Shown here one piece after another: positions 1-6,090 of a stretch of DNA of 8,819 nt; position 1 is the first letter of the stretch, and each line of letters begins with the position of its first letter. The notes under the pieces were generated by a model. The model worked only from the letters and a program-made list of their open reading frames with translations, ran no database searches and was not told the origin of the DNA. The position numbers and the translations under genes were made by a program. The DNA lies in the NCBI GenBank assembly GCA_902796565.1, contig CADBPP010000262.1:1-8819 (forward strand), read 5' to 3'. Origin of the DNA: an uncultured Eubacteriales bacterium. GTDB lineage: Bacteria; Bacillota; Clostridia; Eubacteriales; Anaerofustaceae.

Positions 1-62
1 CAGCCGCCCAGGGCGATCATGAAGAGCATCATGACCGCGGTGATCTTAAGCAGTTTCTTCAT
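1..62 (-). CDS. 5' end of a probable lipoprotein or secreted protein (cut by window edge)
   Basis: Only the first 20 codons and two bases of the next are present. The ATG is at 60-62, and an AGGAG ribosome binding site (complement of 71-75) lies 8 nt upstream. The peptide starts M-K-K-L-L-K and runs into a hydrophobic stretch ending A-L-G-G, which is a typical signal peptide. The next codon begins TG, so it is Cys or Trp. If Cys, L-G-G-C is a lipobox and the product is a lipid-anchored lipoprotein. The gene starts 16 nt after the stop of the InlB-repeat gene on the same strand, and its ribosome binding site lies just past that stop, so it is probably the third gene of the mscS unit. The mature function cannot be known from what is shown. 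Confidence 0.72.
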   Translation of the reverse strand, partial: MKKLLKITAVMMLFMIALGG

Positions 63-78
63 ATGTCACACTCCTTTT

Positions 79-1050
79 CTATATTTCCTTCCATCCGGCG
101 TACAGATGCACCGGATGGGGATCGTCCCAGTCATAATCCCAGCTCCCGTCCGGGTTCTGTGCCGCGTCGAAATAAACATAGTAATCCAGTATCTCCACTC
201 TGTTGCCGTCTTCATCGTACCAGCCGTCGAACACGTAGCCTTCCTTTTCGGGAGTCGGGAACGCGGCAAGGTATGTGAAGCCTTCCGATGCCGCCGGTGT
301 CTCGGCGCCGTAGATCCATTCCTCATCCCCGTCATGGAAGATTATCCGGTTCTTAGTGTTTTCCGGATCCTCCAGTATCCACATGGCATGGATGTTGACG
401 TAACGCACTCCGTCAGCGGACACGGGGATCCTTTCCACGTCCTCCCTGGTGAGGACATCGCCTATGACGAACACTCTCTGATCGCCTGAGGCAAGGGAGC
501 CCGGAGCGGGCTCGCCGGAGGATGCTCCTTCAGGTCCCTGGTCGAAGGGATTGCCGCAGTGTACCGACCATCCCCGGAACACAAAACTCGTGGGGACCCT
601 GGGGGCGGGAAGCACGTATTCTTCGAACTCGCTCTCCGCTATGGTCACCCTGTCGAGCACAGTGATTATCTCGTCCTCGTCATATGTATAGTCACCCGGG
701 AACAGGTAGATTATCGTGTCGTTGTATACCGTTATCTGTATCTCGCCGTCTCCCAGGGGATAGGTCTCCGTGACGGGGACCGGCTCGGGCCCGGGCTCAG
801 GCTCCGCCGGAGCGCCGCTCACGGGCGAGAGGAACATGCCCAGCGCTAATACAAGGGCCGGGATCGCCATAAAGTGCTTCAGGAGCCTCCTTCTTCCCCG
901 GTCTTCCTCCGGTGGGGATACGGCTCCGTATACGTACTCATCGGGAGCCTTTGTGAATTCGCTCCCGGAGGGATACATATTCTCGGGCGCGGGAGAGGCG
1001 ATCTCCTCCGAGGGAGAACGGTATTCTTCCGAACTGTCAGGCCGTCTCAT
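79..1050 (-). CDS. Membrane-anchored surface protein with InlB-type B repeats
   Basis: This 323-residue protein has an acidic, proline-rich N-terminal segment (about 1-50), a basic patch (RGRRRLLKH, 51-59) and one hydrophobic helix (about 60-79). A Pro/Glu-rich linker follows (80-98), then a large acidic C-terminal part. The basic patch before the helix predicts N-terminus inside and C-terminus outside. The end matches the Listeria-Bacteroides repeat (InlB B-repeat, Flg_new family): P-x-K-E-G-Y-V-F-D-G-W-Y at about 266-278, closing in L-Y-A-G-W at 316-320. A weaker copy runs from F-V-F-R-G-W (156-161) to H-A-M-W (221-224). There is no LPXTG sorting signal; the helix is the anchor. The ATG lies 2 nt after the mscS stop with only a weak ribosome binding site, so translation is probably coupled to mscS. 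Such repeats often serve adhesion or spacing at the cell surface, but the role here is unknown. Confidence 0.8.
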   Translation of the reverse strand: MRRPDSSEEYRSPSEEIASPAPENMYPSGSEFTKAPDEYVYGAVSPPEEDRGRRRLLKHFMAIPALVLALGMFLSPVSGAPAEPEPGPEPVPVTETYPLGDGEIQITVYNDTIIYLFPGDYTYDEDEIITVLDRVTIAESEFEEYVLPAPRVPTSFVFRGWSVHCGNPFDQGPEGASSGEPAPGSLASGDQRVFVIGDVLTREDVERIPVSADGVRYVNIHAMWILEDPENTKNRIIFHDGDEEWIYGAETPAASEGFTYLAAFPTPEKEGYVFDGWYDEDGNRVEILDYYVYFDAAQNPDGSWDYDWDDPHPVHLYAGWKEI

Positions 1051-1052
1051 CT

Positions 1053-1922
1053 CTATTTGTTATGAACATCCACCTGGGTGAAGGGGCACTCGATGCCGAG
1101 ATCCTTCATGGCGAGGAAGATATCGTGATTGAGGAGCCTGGCTCCGGAATAGATATCAGCTTCCCCGACCTCAGCCACGAAACGCAGCACCACTGCGCTG
1201 TCCGCCAGCTCCTGCACTCCGAGATACGCGGGGACGGACCTGAACACCGATGTGTTCTCATCGTAGATCTTCTTAAGCATCGCGGGTATGTTCTTTTCAA
1301 GGGCTCTGAGATCGGTATCATAGGGCACCGGGAAATCCGTGACTGCCTTCGAGCTGTTGTCGGAACGGTTCAGGATGTTCTTCATGTCGGAGTTGTTGAT
1401 GATCTTCACGTTTCCTCCGGTATCGGTAAGGGACGTGGTGCGTATGCCGATCTCAGACACGACTCCCCTGAAGCCTGCCACCTCGATGATGTCGCCCACA
1501 TTGTACTGGTTGTCCATAAGGATAAAGAAGCCGGTCACCACGTCGGTGATGAGGCTCTCCGCTCCGAAGCCGATGATCAGGGCTATGATCCCGAGTCCCG
1601 CCAGTATCGTGGGCATATCCACCATCAACAGGGACATGGTCCCGATTATTATGACCAGTATCACCGCGTAGCGCACCAGGTTGGCGCTGAGGGTGATGAC
1701 CGTCCTTGCCCTGTGGTTCTCTGGATGGAGCATGTCGAGTATGAAGAGTATCAGCTGTTCGACCGCCGCAGCAGAGGCAATGAGCAGCAGGATGCGGGAA
1801 ATGTTCGCCCAGCTGAGATCCACCTTCGTGCCCAGCGATCCGGTAAAACCGCCTGTAAAATACAGGGCGGCGGCGATCGCCGCAAAAATAACGAACTTAA
1901 CTATGTAGCCTTTGCGTTTCAA
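1053..1922 (-). CDS. MscS-family small-conductance mechanosensitive channel
   Basis: The 289-residue product is close to the length of E. coli MscS (286). Hydrophobic helices lie at about 7-24, 41-63 and 81-101. The pore-lining helix is at about 104-135, rich in Gly and Ala (A-G-L-G-I-I-A-L-I-I-G-F-G-A). It is followed by the MscS signature Q-Y-N-V-G-D-I-I-E-V (139-148) and G-x-V-x-E-I-G-I-R-T-T (153-163), which begins the cytoplasmic beta domain; an alpha/beta C-terminal domain ends the protein. Family role: a homoheptameric inner-membrane valve that releases small solutes when membrane tension rises on osmotic down-shock. The start codon is TTG at 1920-1922, chosen because AGGAG lies 8 nt upstream and no ATG is nearby. 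It is the first gene of a unit with the InlB-repeat gene. The family call is firm; the exact channel subtype is not. Confidence 0.93.
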   Translation of the reverse strand: MKRKGYIVKFVIFAAIAAALYFTGGFTGSLGTKVDLSWANISRILLLIASAAAVEQLILFILDMLHPENHRARTVITLSANLVRYAVILVIIIGTMSLLMVDMPTILAGLGIIALIIGFGAESLITDVVTGFFILMDNQYNVGDIIEVAGFRGVVSEIGIRTTSLTDTGGNVKIINNSDMKNILNRSDNSSKAVTDFPVPYDTDLRALEKNIPAMLKKIYDENTSVFRSVPAYLGVQELADSAVVLRFVAEVGEADIYSGARLLNHDIFLAMKDLGIECPFTQVDVHNK

Positions 1923-1930
1923 TTGTGTGA

Positions 1931-1935
1931 CTCCT
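1931..1935 (-). promoter_or_regulatory. Ribosome binding site fixing the TTG start of the MscS gene
   Basis: The minus strand reads AAAGGAGT here, with AGGAG 8 nt before the TTG codon. This strong site is the main reason for accepting a non-ATG start. Confidence 0.8.
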
Positions 1936-1957
1936 TTCGAATTCCGTCTATAAGAAA

Positions 1958-1986
1958 AGTATACCTTCTGAAAGACTGTTATTCAA
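1958..1986 (-). promoter_or_regulatory. Sigma-A-type promoter for the MscS / InlB-repeat unit
   Basis: On the minus strand a -35 box TTGAAT (complement of 1981-1986) and a -10 box TATACT (complement of 1958-1963) are separated by exactly 17 nt. They match the TTGACA/TATAAT consensus at 4/6 and 5/6 positions. Transcription would begin near 1950, giving a leader of about 28 nt before the TTG start. No operator or long leader structure is visible. Confidence 0.68.
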
Positions 1987-2045
1987 GCACAAAAAAAGCA
2001 GGCCTCCCGATTCGCTGTGGATTTTTCCGCTTGTGCGATGTAGTA

Positions 2046-2071
2046 TATAAAAAGGATAACGGAGAAAGGAG
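2046..2071 (+). promoter_or_regulatory. Probable -10 element and ribosome binding site of the dehydrogenase gene
   Basis: TATAAA at 2046-2051 resembles a -10 box (5/6). The matching -35 region near 2023-2028 is poor, so the promoter is weak or needs an activator. AAAGGAG at 2065-2071 is a good ribosome binding site 8 nt before the ATG at 2080. The site lies in the 157-bp region (1923-2079) shared with the divergent MscS promoter. Confidence 0.4.
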
Positions 2072-2079
2072 CAAAAAGT

Positions 2080-2859
2080 ATGGATATCGATCTTAAAGGA
2101 TACAGCGTGTTCCTGACCGGGGGCTCCAGCGGGCTCGGCTATGAAATGGCCAGGGCTCTTCTGGAAAAGGGAGCCACCGTGGCGATCAGCGCCCGGGGAA
2201 AGGAGAGACTCGCGAAAGCGCATGACACCCTTAAGGGATACGGGGACGTACGTTCCATACAGATGGATGTAAGGGACGAGGCTTCCGTAAGGACCGCGGC
2301 GGAATGGTTCTCCAAGGATATCGGAAAGCTTAACATGCTCATAAACAACGCGGGCATAGGGGGAAACGAACCGGGGCTCGAATCGCTGCCCTCTCCCCAC
2401 AGCTTTTACGACATACCGGTATCGTCGGTACGCAACGTCATCGAGACCAACCTTATCGGATATTTCACCGTGACTAAATACTTTATCCCCTTCATGCTGG
2501 TAGGAAACGGCGGCAGCATCGTCTACGTGACCACCAGCGACGCCACCATGGTAAGGAAGGGGCAGATCCCCTACGGCCCTTCAAAGGCGGGGGCGGAAGC
2601 CATGTGCGCCATAATGTCCCAGGAGCTCTCTGACAAGGGAATCGACGTGAATCTCCTGTGCCCCGGCGGCTTCACGGATACAGCCATGGCGCCGAAGGGG
2701 CTTCTCGAATCCCATCTGAGAAACGGCAATACCGTTCTTAAGCCGGATGTCATGAACGAAGCAATACTGTTCCTCGCCTCGCCACGGGCGAAGGGCATCA
2801 CCGGCGAAAAGATCGTCGGAAAGAGCTTTGATCAGTGGCTCAGGGACAAGGGTCTCTGA
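2080..2859 (+). CDS. Short-chain dehydrogenase/reductase (classical SDR)
   Basis: This 259-residue protein is the usual length for a classical SDR, a cytoplasmic NAD(P)-dependent oxidoreductase with one Rossmann domain. Visible motifs are the cofactor loop T-G-G-S-S-G-L-G (13-20), acidic D63 in M-D-V, the N-N-A-G motif (89-92), the structural/catalytic N124, the active-site Y165-x-x-x-K169 and P-G-G (195-197). R39 after the second beta strand (S-A-R-G) suggests a preference for NADP(H), as seen in related enzymes. The serine partner is shifted: S153 is 12 residues before the tyrosine rather than the common 13, where T152 sits. The ATG has a strong ribosome binding site. The gene stands alone between a divergent promoter region and a terminator, so its neighbours give no substrate clue. 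Family call is firm; substrate unknown. Confidence 0.93.
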   Translation: MDIDLKGYSVFLTGGSSGLGYEMARALLEKGATVAISARGKERLAKAHDTLKGYGDVRSIQMDVRDEASVRTAAEWFSKDIGKLNMLINNAGIGGNEPGLESLPSPHSFYDIPVSSVRNVIETNLIGYFTVTKYFIPFMLVGNGGSIVYVTTSDATMVRKGQIPYGPSKAGAEAMCAIMSQELSDKGIDVNLLCPGGFTDTAMAPKGLLESHLRNGNTVLKPDVMNEAILFLASPRAKGITGEKIVGKSFDQWLRDKGL

Positions 2860-2887
2860 TCGCCTGGAACTGAAAAACACAGCTCGT

Positions 2888-2920
2888 AAAAAAGGGCCGC
2901 CCGTGACAGGGGCGGTCCTT
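2888..2920. terminator. Bidirectional Rho-independent terminator between convergent genes
   Basis: An 11-bp stem (2892-2902 with 2910-2920, one G-U pair in one orientation) encloses a 7-nt loop. On the minus strand it is followed by six T (complement of 2888-2893), making a good terminator for the transporter gene ending at 2952. On the plus strand the tail is only moderately T-rich (CTGTATTT), but the same hairpin sits 32 nt past the dehydrogenase stop and probably ends that transcript too. Confidence 0.83.
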
Positions 2921-2951
2921 CTGTATTTAACAGTGTCCGTTATAGTTTCTC

Positions 2952-4115
2952 TTATTTGCCGGCTTCTTCCCTGTCCTTCTTCCACACACGGTAGATGGTG
3001 AACAGCAGAGGGATGACCACGATGTACAGGGCAGCCTGGCCCATCAGGACATATCCCTTCTGGACGATCTTCATAAGTCCGATGCGGGAAAGAAGCAGCG
3101 CAGCGAAGAGGTAGACTGTCGAGATGACCAGGATCTTTCTTCTGCGGTCGATCTTCTCTGTCTTCCATACAGCGGCCCAGCGGTTTGACATGTTGTAGGT
3201 AAATGTCGGCGCCGTGGACACAACGGAGAAGATGACCACCACCCAGTAAACGATGGTGAGGACCTTCGGCAGGTACATCGTGCAGATGGAAAGGATCGGG
3301 GCGTCTCCCATGATCTCGGGCATGTAGGGCAGCACGATGAGTCCCGTGATACCGAACAGGAAAGTCACGAGCACACCGATGGTGATGCCGGATCCGATGG
3401 CGTCCTTTGATGTGGTGACGTCGTCAGCGTAGTTGCACAGGGACGAGCCCCAGCTGGATGTGGCCCAGCAGTATGACAGGAACATTGCGAAATGCGCCTT
3501 TACGGTGGTGCCGGTCCAGTCCGCTCCGATATTGAAATTCCCCAGCCTCTCGGAAAGGACAGCTCCCCTGTCTCCTATAACGGCGATGAGAATGGCTGTG
3601 ATGCAGACGAGAAGGGATATTGTCATCACTGAATTGAACTTTCTCAGGAACGCGGCTCCGTTCATGGTAAGGAAGCTGAAGAGCACAGCGCCCGCTATGC
3701 AGGCCGCCAGGTTCGGTATGCCGAACAGGGTATTCATCAGGGTCCCGAACAGGGCGATGGTCGCCGCAACGGTTATAAGGCCGCTGCACAGGGAATAGAT
3801 GTCATACACGGTGGAGACCGCCACCTTCAGTCCCTTATTGGCGTCGGGACGGTTCAGGTTCCACAGGGTGAGATAGTATTCATTGTAGTTCTTGATCTTG
3901 AAGGCTCTTACATAGTTGAGGCCTATCGCGCAGAAGAAGGCCATGAAGGCGAAGAACATCAGAAGCCACACCAGCATCCATCCGCCGCCCTTCGTGACTA
4001 TGTATCCCGCCGCATATGCTCCGGAAGCCATGTTCGCTCCGCAGTAGGTACCGAAAATGAGCGCTCCCAGCTCGAACCAGATCTTGAAAGAGCTCTTAGT
4101 CTTGCTTTTTTCCAT
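2952..4115 (-). CDS. YkvI/APC-like multi-pass transporter
   Basis: This 387-residue protein is almost entirely membrane-embedded, with about ten hydrophobic helices at roughly 13-39, 45-68, 98-126, 130-150, 158-182, 208-228, 240-263, 285-303, 327-345 and 355-378. The first helix is broken by small residues (G-T-Y-C-G-A-N-M-A-S-G, 22-32), like the unwound substrate-binding helix of LeuT-fold carriers and the G-A-G-F-A-S-G region of YkvI-type proteins. The C-terminus is charged and probably cytoplasmic. GAGGAG lies 10 nt upstream of the ATG. The gene follows the zinc methyltransferase gene by 53 nt with no terminator between, so the two are probably one transcript. The carrier may import the methylated substrate or a related amine or amino acid; this is inference from position only. 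Membrane transporter is near certain; the YkvI/APC family label is moderate. Confidence 0.72.
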   Translation of the reverse strand: MEKSKTKSSFKIWFELGALIFGTYCGANMASGAYAAGYIVTKGGGWMLVWLLMFFAFMAFFCAIGLNYVRAFKIKNYNEYYLTLWNLNRPDANKGLKVAVSTVYDIYSLCSGLITVAATIALFGTLMNTLFGIPNLAACIAGAVLFSFLTMNGAAFLRKFNSVMTISLLVCITAILIAVIGDRGAVLSERLGNFNIGADWTGTTVKAHFAMFLSYCWATSSWGSSLCNYADDVTTSKDAIGSGITIGVLVTFLFGITGLIVLPYMPEIMGDAPILSICTMYLPKVLTIVYWVVVIFSVVSTAPTFTYNMSNRWAAVWKTEKIDRRRKILVISTVYLFAALLLSRIGLMKIVQKGYVLMGQAALYIVVIPLLFTIYRVWKKDREEAGK

Positions 4116-4168
4116 TTTTTATTTTCTCCTCACAGGGATTATTATCAGTTTCGCCTGACAGATCCGTC

Positions 4169-5179
4169 TTACTTTTTCTGTGCGGCGTACTTTATGCATG
4201 CCTGCCTTACCCACTCGAGACGGGTATCGTCTATGTCAGTGGGCACGGTGCAGTCGGCGCCGATCATGATGCCCACCTGGCCGGCTTCGTCGAGGATACT
4301 GAAGGTATACTTCTCGATCTCCTCCCTGGTACCGGTGTAGATCACAGTGGCCTGCTCGAATCCTCCGAACACAGCCTTTCCGCCGAAGAGCTTCTTTCCC
4401 TCGCTGAGGGTGACTCCCTCGGCATGGACGGCCCAGTTGATGCCCGGGGCCTCATAATCCCTGAACATCTCCAGGTTATTCGCCTTTCCGGCGTATCCGC
4501 AGATATGCAGCAGATTTATATCGCTCAATGTATTGGCATGGGCGATGACATCCTTCTCCCCGGGACCGACGTACCTGACGTAAAGATCGTCCGGAATGAA
4601 GTGGGACTGGTTGTTGACGCTGAAGTAGACACCGTCGGCTCCGCATTCCTTTATCAGCGCCTCGTCGAGTTCCTTGATGCTCTCGCCGATGATCCTGAGA
4701 CCTTCCACGAAGGAATCGGGATCCTCTTCCAGAAGCACCTGGGTCCTGGGTTTACCGTCAGTTCCCAGCGCCTCGCCGAGTCCCATTTTGAGGACCATGA
4801 TGGGTGCGAATCCGGTGACGAACTTCGGAGCTTCGGAGTCGGAATATATCTCCAACACCCTGTTCGTCAGTTCCTTTGACTTCTCAAAGAAGGCTGAGCC
4901 TCTGCGGGGAGGTTCGAGCTTTCTCAGGTCCGCAGCGCATTTGACGAAGCTCATGTCCACGGGCATGATCATCAGGGAGTCGTTCATGACCTTGATCACA
5001 TCGGGATCGAACTTTTCCCTGGCGATGCGGTGGCCTTCGATATTCTTTTCGAAAACCGCCTCGTCCTGCATGCCCCTGAACCATTCATTCTGTGCCGTGA
5101 AATGGTGGAAGAAGGCGACCGGTACATAGTCCACCGGCTTGTTCGCCAGTACATTGAGGAATCTTTCTTTCTTGTTCAT
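4169..5179 (-). CDS. UroD/MtaA-family zinc-dependent corrinoid methyltransferase-like protein
   Basis: The 336-residue product has the fold-family length of uroporphyrinogen decarboxylase and its methyltransferase relatives (MtaA, MtbA, CmuA). It begins like the family (K-K-E-R-F-L-N-V-L, then D-Y-V-P) but lacks the Arg-containing M-R-Q-A-G-R motif expected in HemE; F-F-H-H-F-T stands there instead. It carries H225-x-C227 (L-H-I-C-G) and a distant C310 (G-A-D-C), the three zinc ligands by which MtaA/MtbA activate a thiol to take a methyl group from methyl-corrinoid. It is therefore probably a methyl-transfer enzyme, not a heme enzyme. The final acceptor (coenzyme M, another thiol, or other) is unknown. 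The ATG at 5177-5179 was chosen because AAAGGA lies 8 nt upstream; an open frame continues upstream to about 5533 but crosses the kdpE terminator. The gene precedes the transporter gene. No corrinoid protein or second methyltransferase is present. Confidence 0.82.
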   Translation of the reverse strand: MNKKERFLNVLANKPVDYVPVAFFHHFTAQNEWFRGMQDEAVFEKNIEGHRIAREKFDPDVIKVMNDSLMIMPVDMSFVKCAADLRKLEPPRRGSAFFEKSKELTNRVLEIYSDSEAPKFVTGFAPIMVLKMGLGEALGTDGKPRTQVLLEEDPDSFVEGLRIIGESIKELDEALIKECGADGVYFSVNNQSHFIPDDLYVRYVGPGEKDVIAHANTLSDINLLHICGYAGKANNLEMFRDYEAPGINWAVHAEGVTLSEGKKLFGGKAVFGGFEQATVIYTGTREEIEKYTFSILDEAGQVGIMIGADCTVPTDIDDTRLEWVRQACIKYAAQKK

Positions 5180-5187
5180 GGGATCAA

Positions 5188-5193
5188 TCCTTT
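5188..5193 (-). promoter_or_regulatory. Ribosome binding site fixing the start of the UroD-like gene
   Basis: AAAGGA on the minus strand, 8 nt before the ATG at 5177-5179. An in-frame ATG 11 codons upstream would place this site inside the coding sequence, and a reading frame extended further would run through a terminator, so the shorter start is preferred. Confidence 0.72.
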
Positions 5194-5251
5194 CAGATAC
5201 ATATTTACACATTGTCGGGCAGCACTCTGTCTGCTTTTCGTTATAAAAATA

Positions 5252-5260
5252 ATAATACCA
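5252..5260 (-). promoter_or_regulatory. Candidate extended -10 promoter for the UroD-like / transporter unit
   Basis: The minus strand reads TGGTATTAT, an extended -10 element (TGn plus a TATAAT-like hexamer, complement of 5252-5257). The -35 region 17 nt upstream is poor, which is common for extended -10 promoters. It lies between the kdpE terminator and the gene start and gives a leader of about 65 nt. That leader holds only a weak 4-bp GCAG/CTGC hairpin and no recognisable riboswitch. Confidence 0.42.
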
Positions 5261-5309
5261 TGTTTCGGAGCGTATGTGTTGGAAAAATTCAAACAACACG
5301 CCGCATGAC

Positions 5310-5354
5310 AAAAAAAACTCCCGGCGCATTCCTGGGGGAAGAATGCGCCGGGAG
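5310..5354 (-). terminator. Strong Rho-independent terminator of the kdpDE unit
   Basis: A perfect 14-bp GC-rich stem (5318-5331 with 5341-5354) and a 9-nt loop are followed on the minus strand by eight T (complement of 5310-5317). It begins 34 nt past the kdpE stop codon. It insulates the downstream methyltransferase unit, which then needs its own promoter. Confidence 0.95.
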
Positions 5355-5388
5355 AAAAGCAGGACATGATACGTCATGCCCGTTGCTG

Positions 5389-6090
5389 TCAGTCGATCCT
5401 CATCATCCTGTAGCCGATCCCTATGTGGGTGGCGATGAAACGGGGAGCCCCGTCGTTCTCGCCCAGTTTCTTTCTGAGAGATGCCATGAACACCCTGAGG
5501 GTCCCAAGATCGCTCTCCCAGGCGCTGCCCCACACGTTCTGGATGATGTAGCGGTGGGTGAGCACCTTGCCGGTATTCCTGGCAAGAAGGCTCAGCAGCT
5601 TGTATTCCAGGGCGGTCAGATGCACCTCCTCACCGGAAAGGTAAACGCATCCCGAGGAGTAATCTATCCTCAGGGGCCCGTTCTCATACACGGAATCGGA
5701 GGCTGCCGCGTTTCGCAGATGGACCAGCCTTCTTAGGGTCGCTCTGATGCGGGCCATCAGCTCATCCACACTGAAGGGCTTCGTCAGATAATCGTCGGCT
5801 CCGGCGTCCAGGGCCTCGATCTTGTCCGGATCGTCCGTCCTGGCGCTTATCACTATGATGGGAGTCTCTGTCCATCCCCTGATCTTTTTGATGACTTCTA
5901 TGCCGTCGATATCGGGAAGGCCCAGGTCGAGAAGGATTATGTCCGGAGAGTGGGACGCTGTCCCCGTGACTGCCTCATTGCCGTTGTACACGGTGATGAT
6001 GCGGTATCCAGCCGCCTTGAGGGAAGTGCTGATCAGGTTGCTGACCGCCCTGTCGTCCTCCGCCACCAGTATCTTTATGTCACTGCTCAT
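5389..6090 (-). CDS. kdpE: KdpE-type response regulator (OmpR/PhoB family)
   Basis: The 233-residue protein has an N-terminal receiver domain (about 4-120) with the acidic pocket E11-D12-D13, the phospho-acceptor D55 (L-L-D-L-G-L-P-D), S82 and K104 (T-K-P-F). A winged-helix OmpR-type DNA-binding domain follows (about 135-231), with L-T-A-L-E-Y-K-L-L and a recognition helix near T-L-R-V-F-M-A-S-L-R. All receiver residues are intact. Partner: the KdpD kinase encoded just upstream. Family role: when phosphorylated it activates K+ uptake genes, classically kdpFABC, under K+ limitation or osmotic stress. The ATG overlaps the last 11 nt of kdpD, and GGAGG inside the kdpD end lies 9 nt upstream, so the two are translationally coupled. 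The KdpE assignment rests on both sequence and the KdpD partner. Target genes are not in this window. Confidence 0.93.
   Translation of the reverse strand: MSSDIKILVAEDDRAVSNLISTSLKAAGYRIITVYNGNEAVTGTASHSPDIILLDLGLPDIDGIEVIKKIRGWTETPIIVISARTDDPDKIEALDAGADDYLTKPFSVDELMARIRATLRRLVHLRNAAASDSVYENGPLRIDYSSGCVYLSGEEVHLTALEYKLLSLLARNTGKVLTHRYIIQNVWGSAWESDLGTLRVFMASLRKKLGENDGAPRFIATHIGIGYRMMRID

Noticed and set aside
1062..2096. Long plus-strand open frame (344 codons) opposite the MscS gene
   Set aside because: It lies antisense to a well-recognised channel gene. Its translation is rich in His, Asp and Arg with no domain, as expected of a shadow frame in GC-rich DNA.
1948..2400. Minus-strand open frame (150 codons) across the dehydrogenase start and the divergent promoter region
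   Set aside because: It overlaps a clear SDR gene and both promoters, and its translation has no recognisable features.
4116..4168. Small TCAG/CTGA hairpin between the UroD-like and transporter genes
   Set aside because: The stem is only 4 bp and is not followed by a T run, so it is not a terminator. The genes are treated as one unit.
5215..5240. GCAG/CTGC hairpin in the leader of the UroD-like gene, considered as a riboswitch
   Set aside because: It is a 4-bp stem in a leader of about 65 nt, too short and simple for a cobalamin or other known riboswitch.
5180..5533. N-terminal extension of the UroD-like gene by about 118 codons
   Set aside because: The frame is open, but it would cross the strong terminator at 5310-5354 and the end of kdpE. 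The internal ATG has a good ribosome binding site and matches the family N-terminus.
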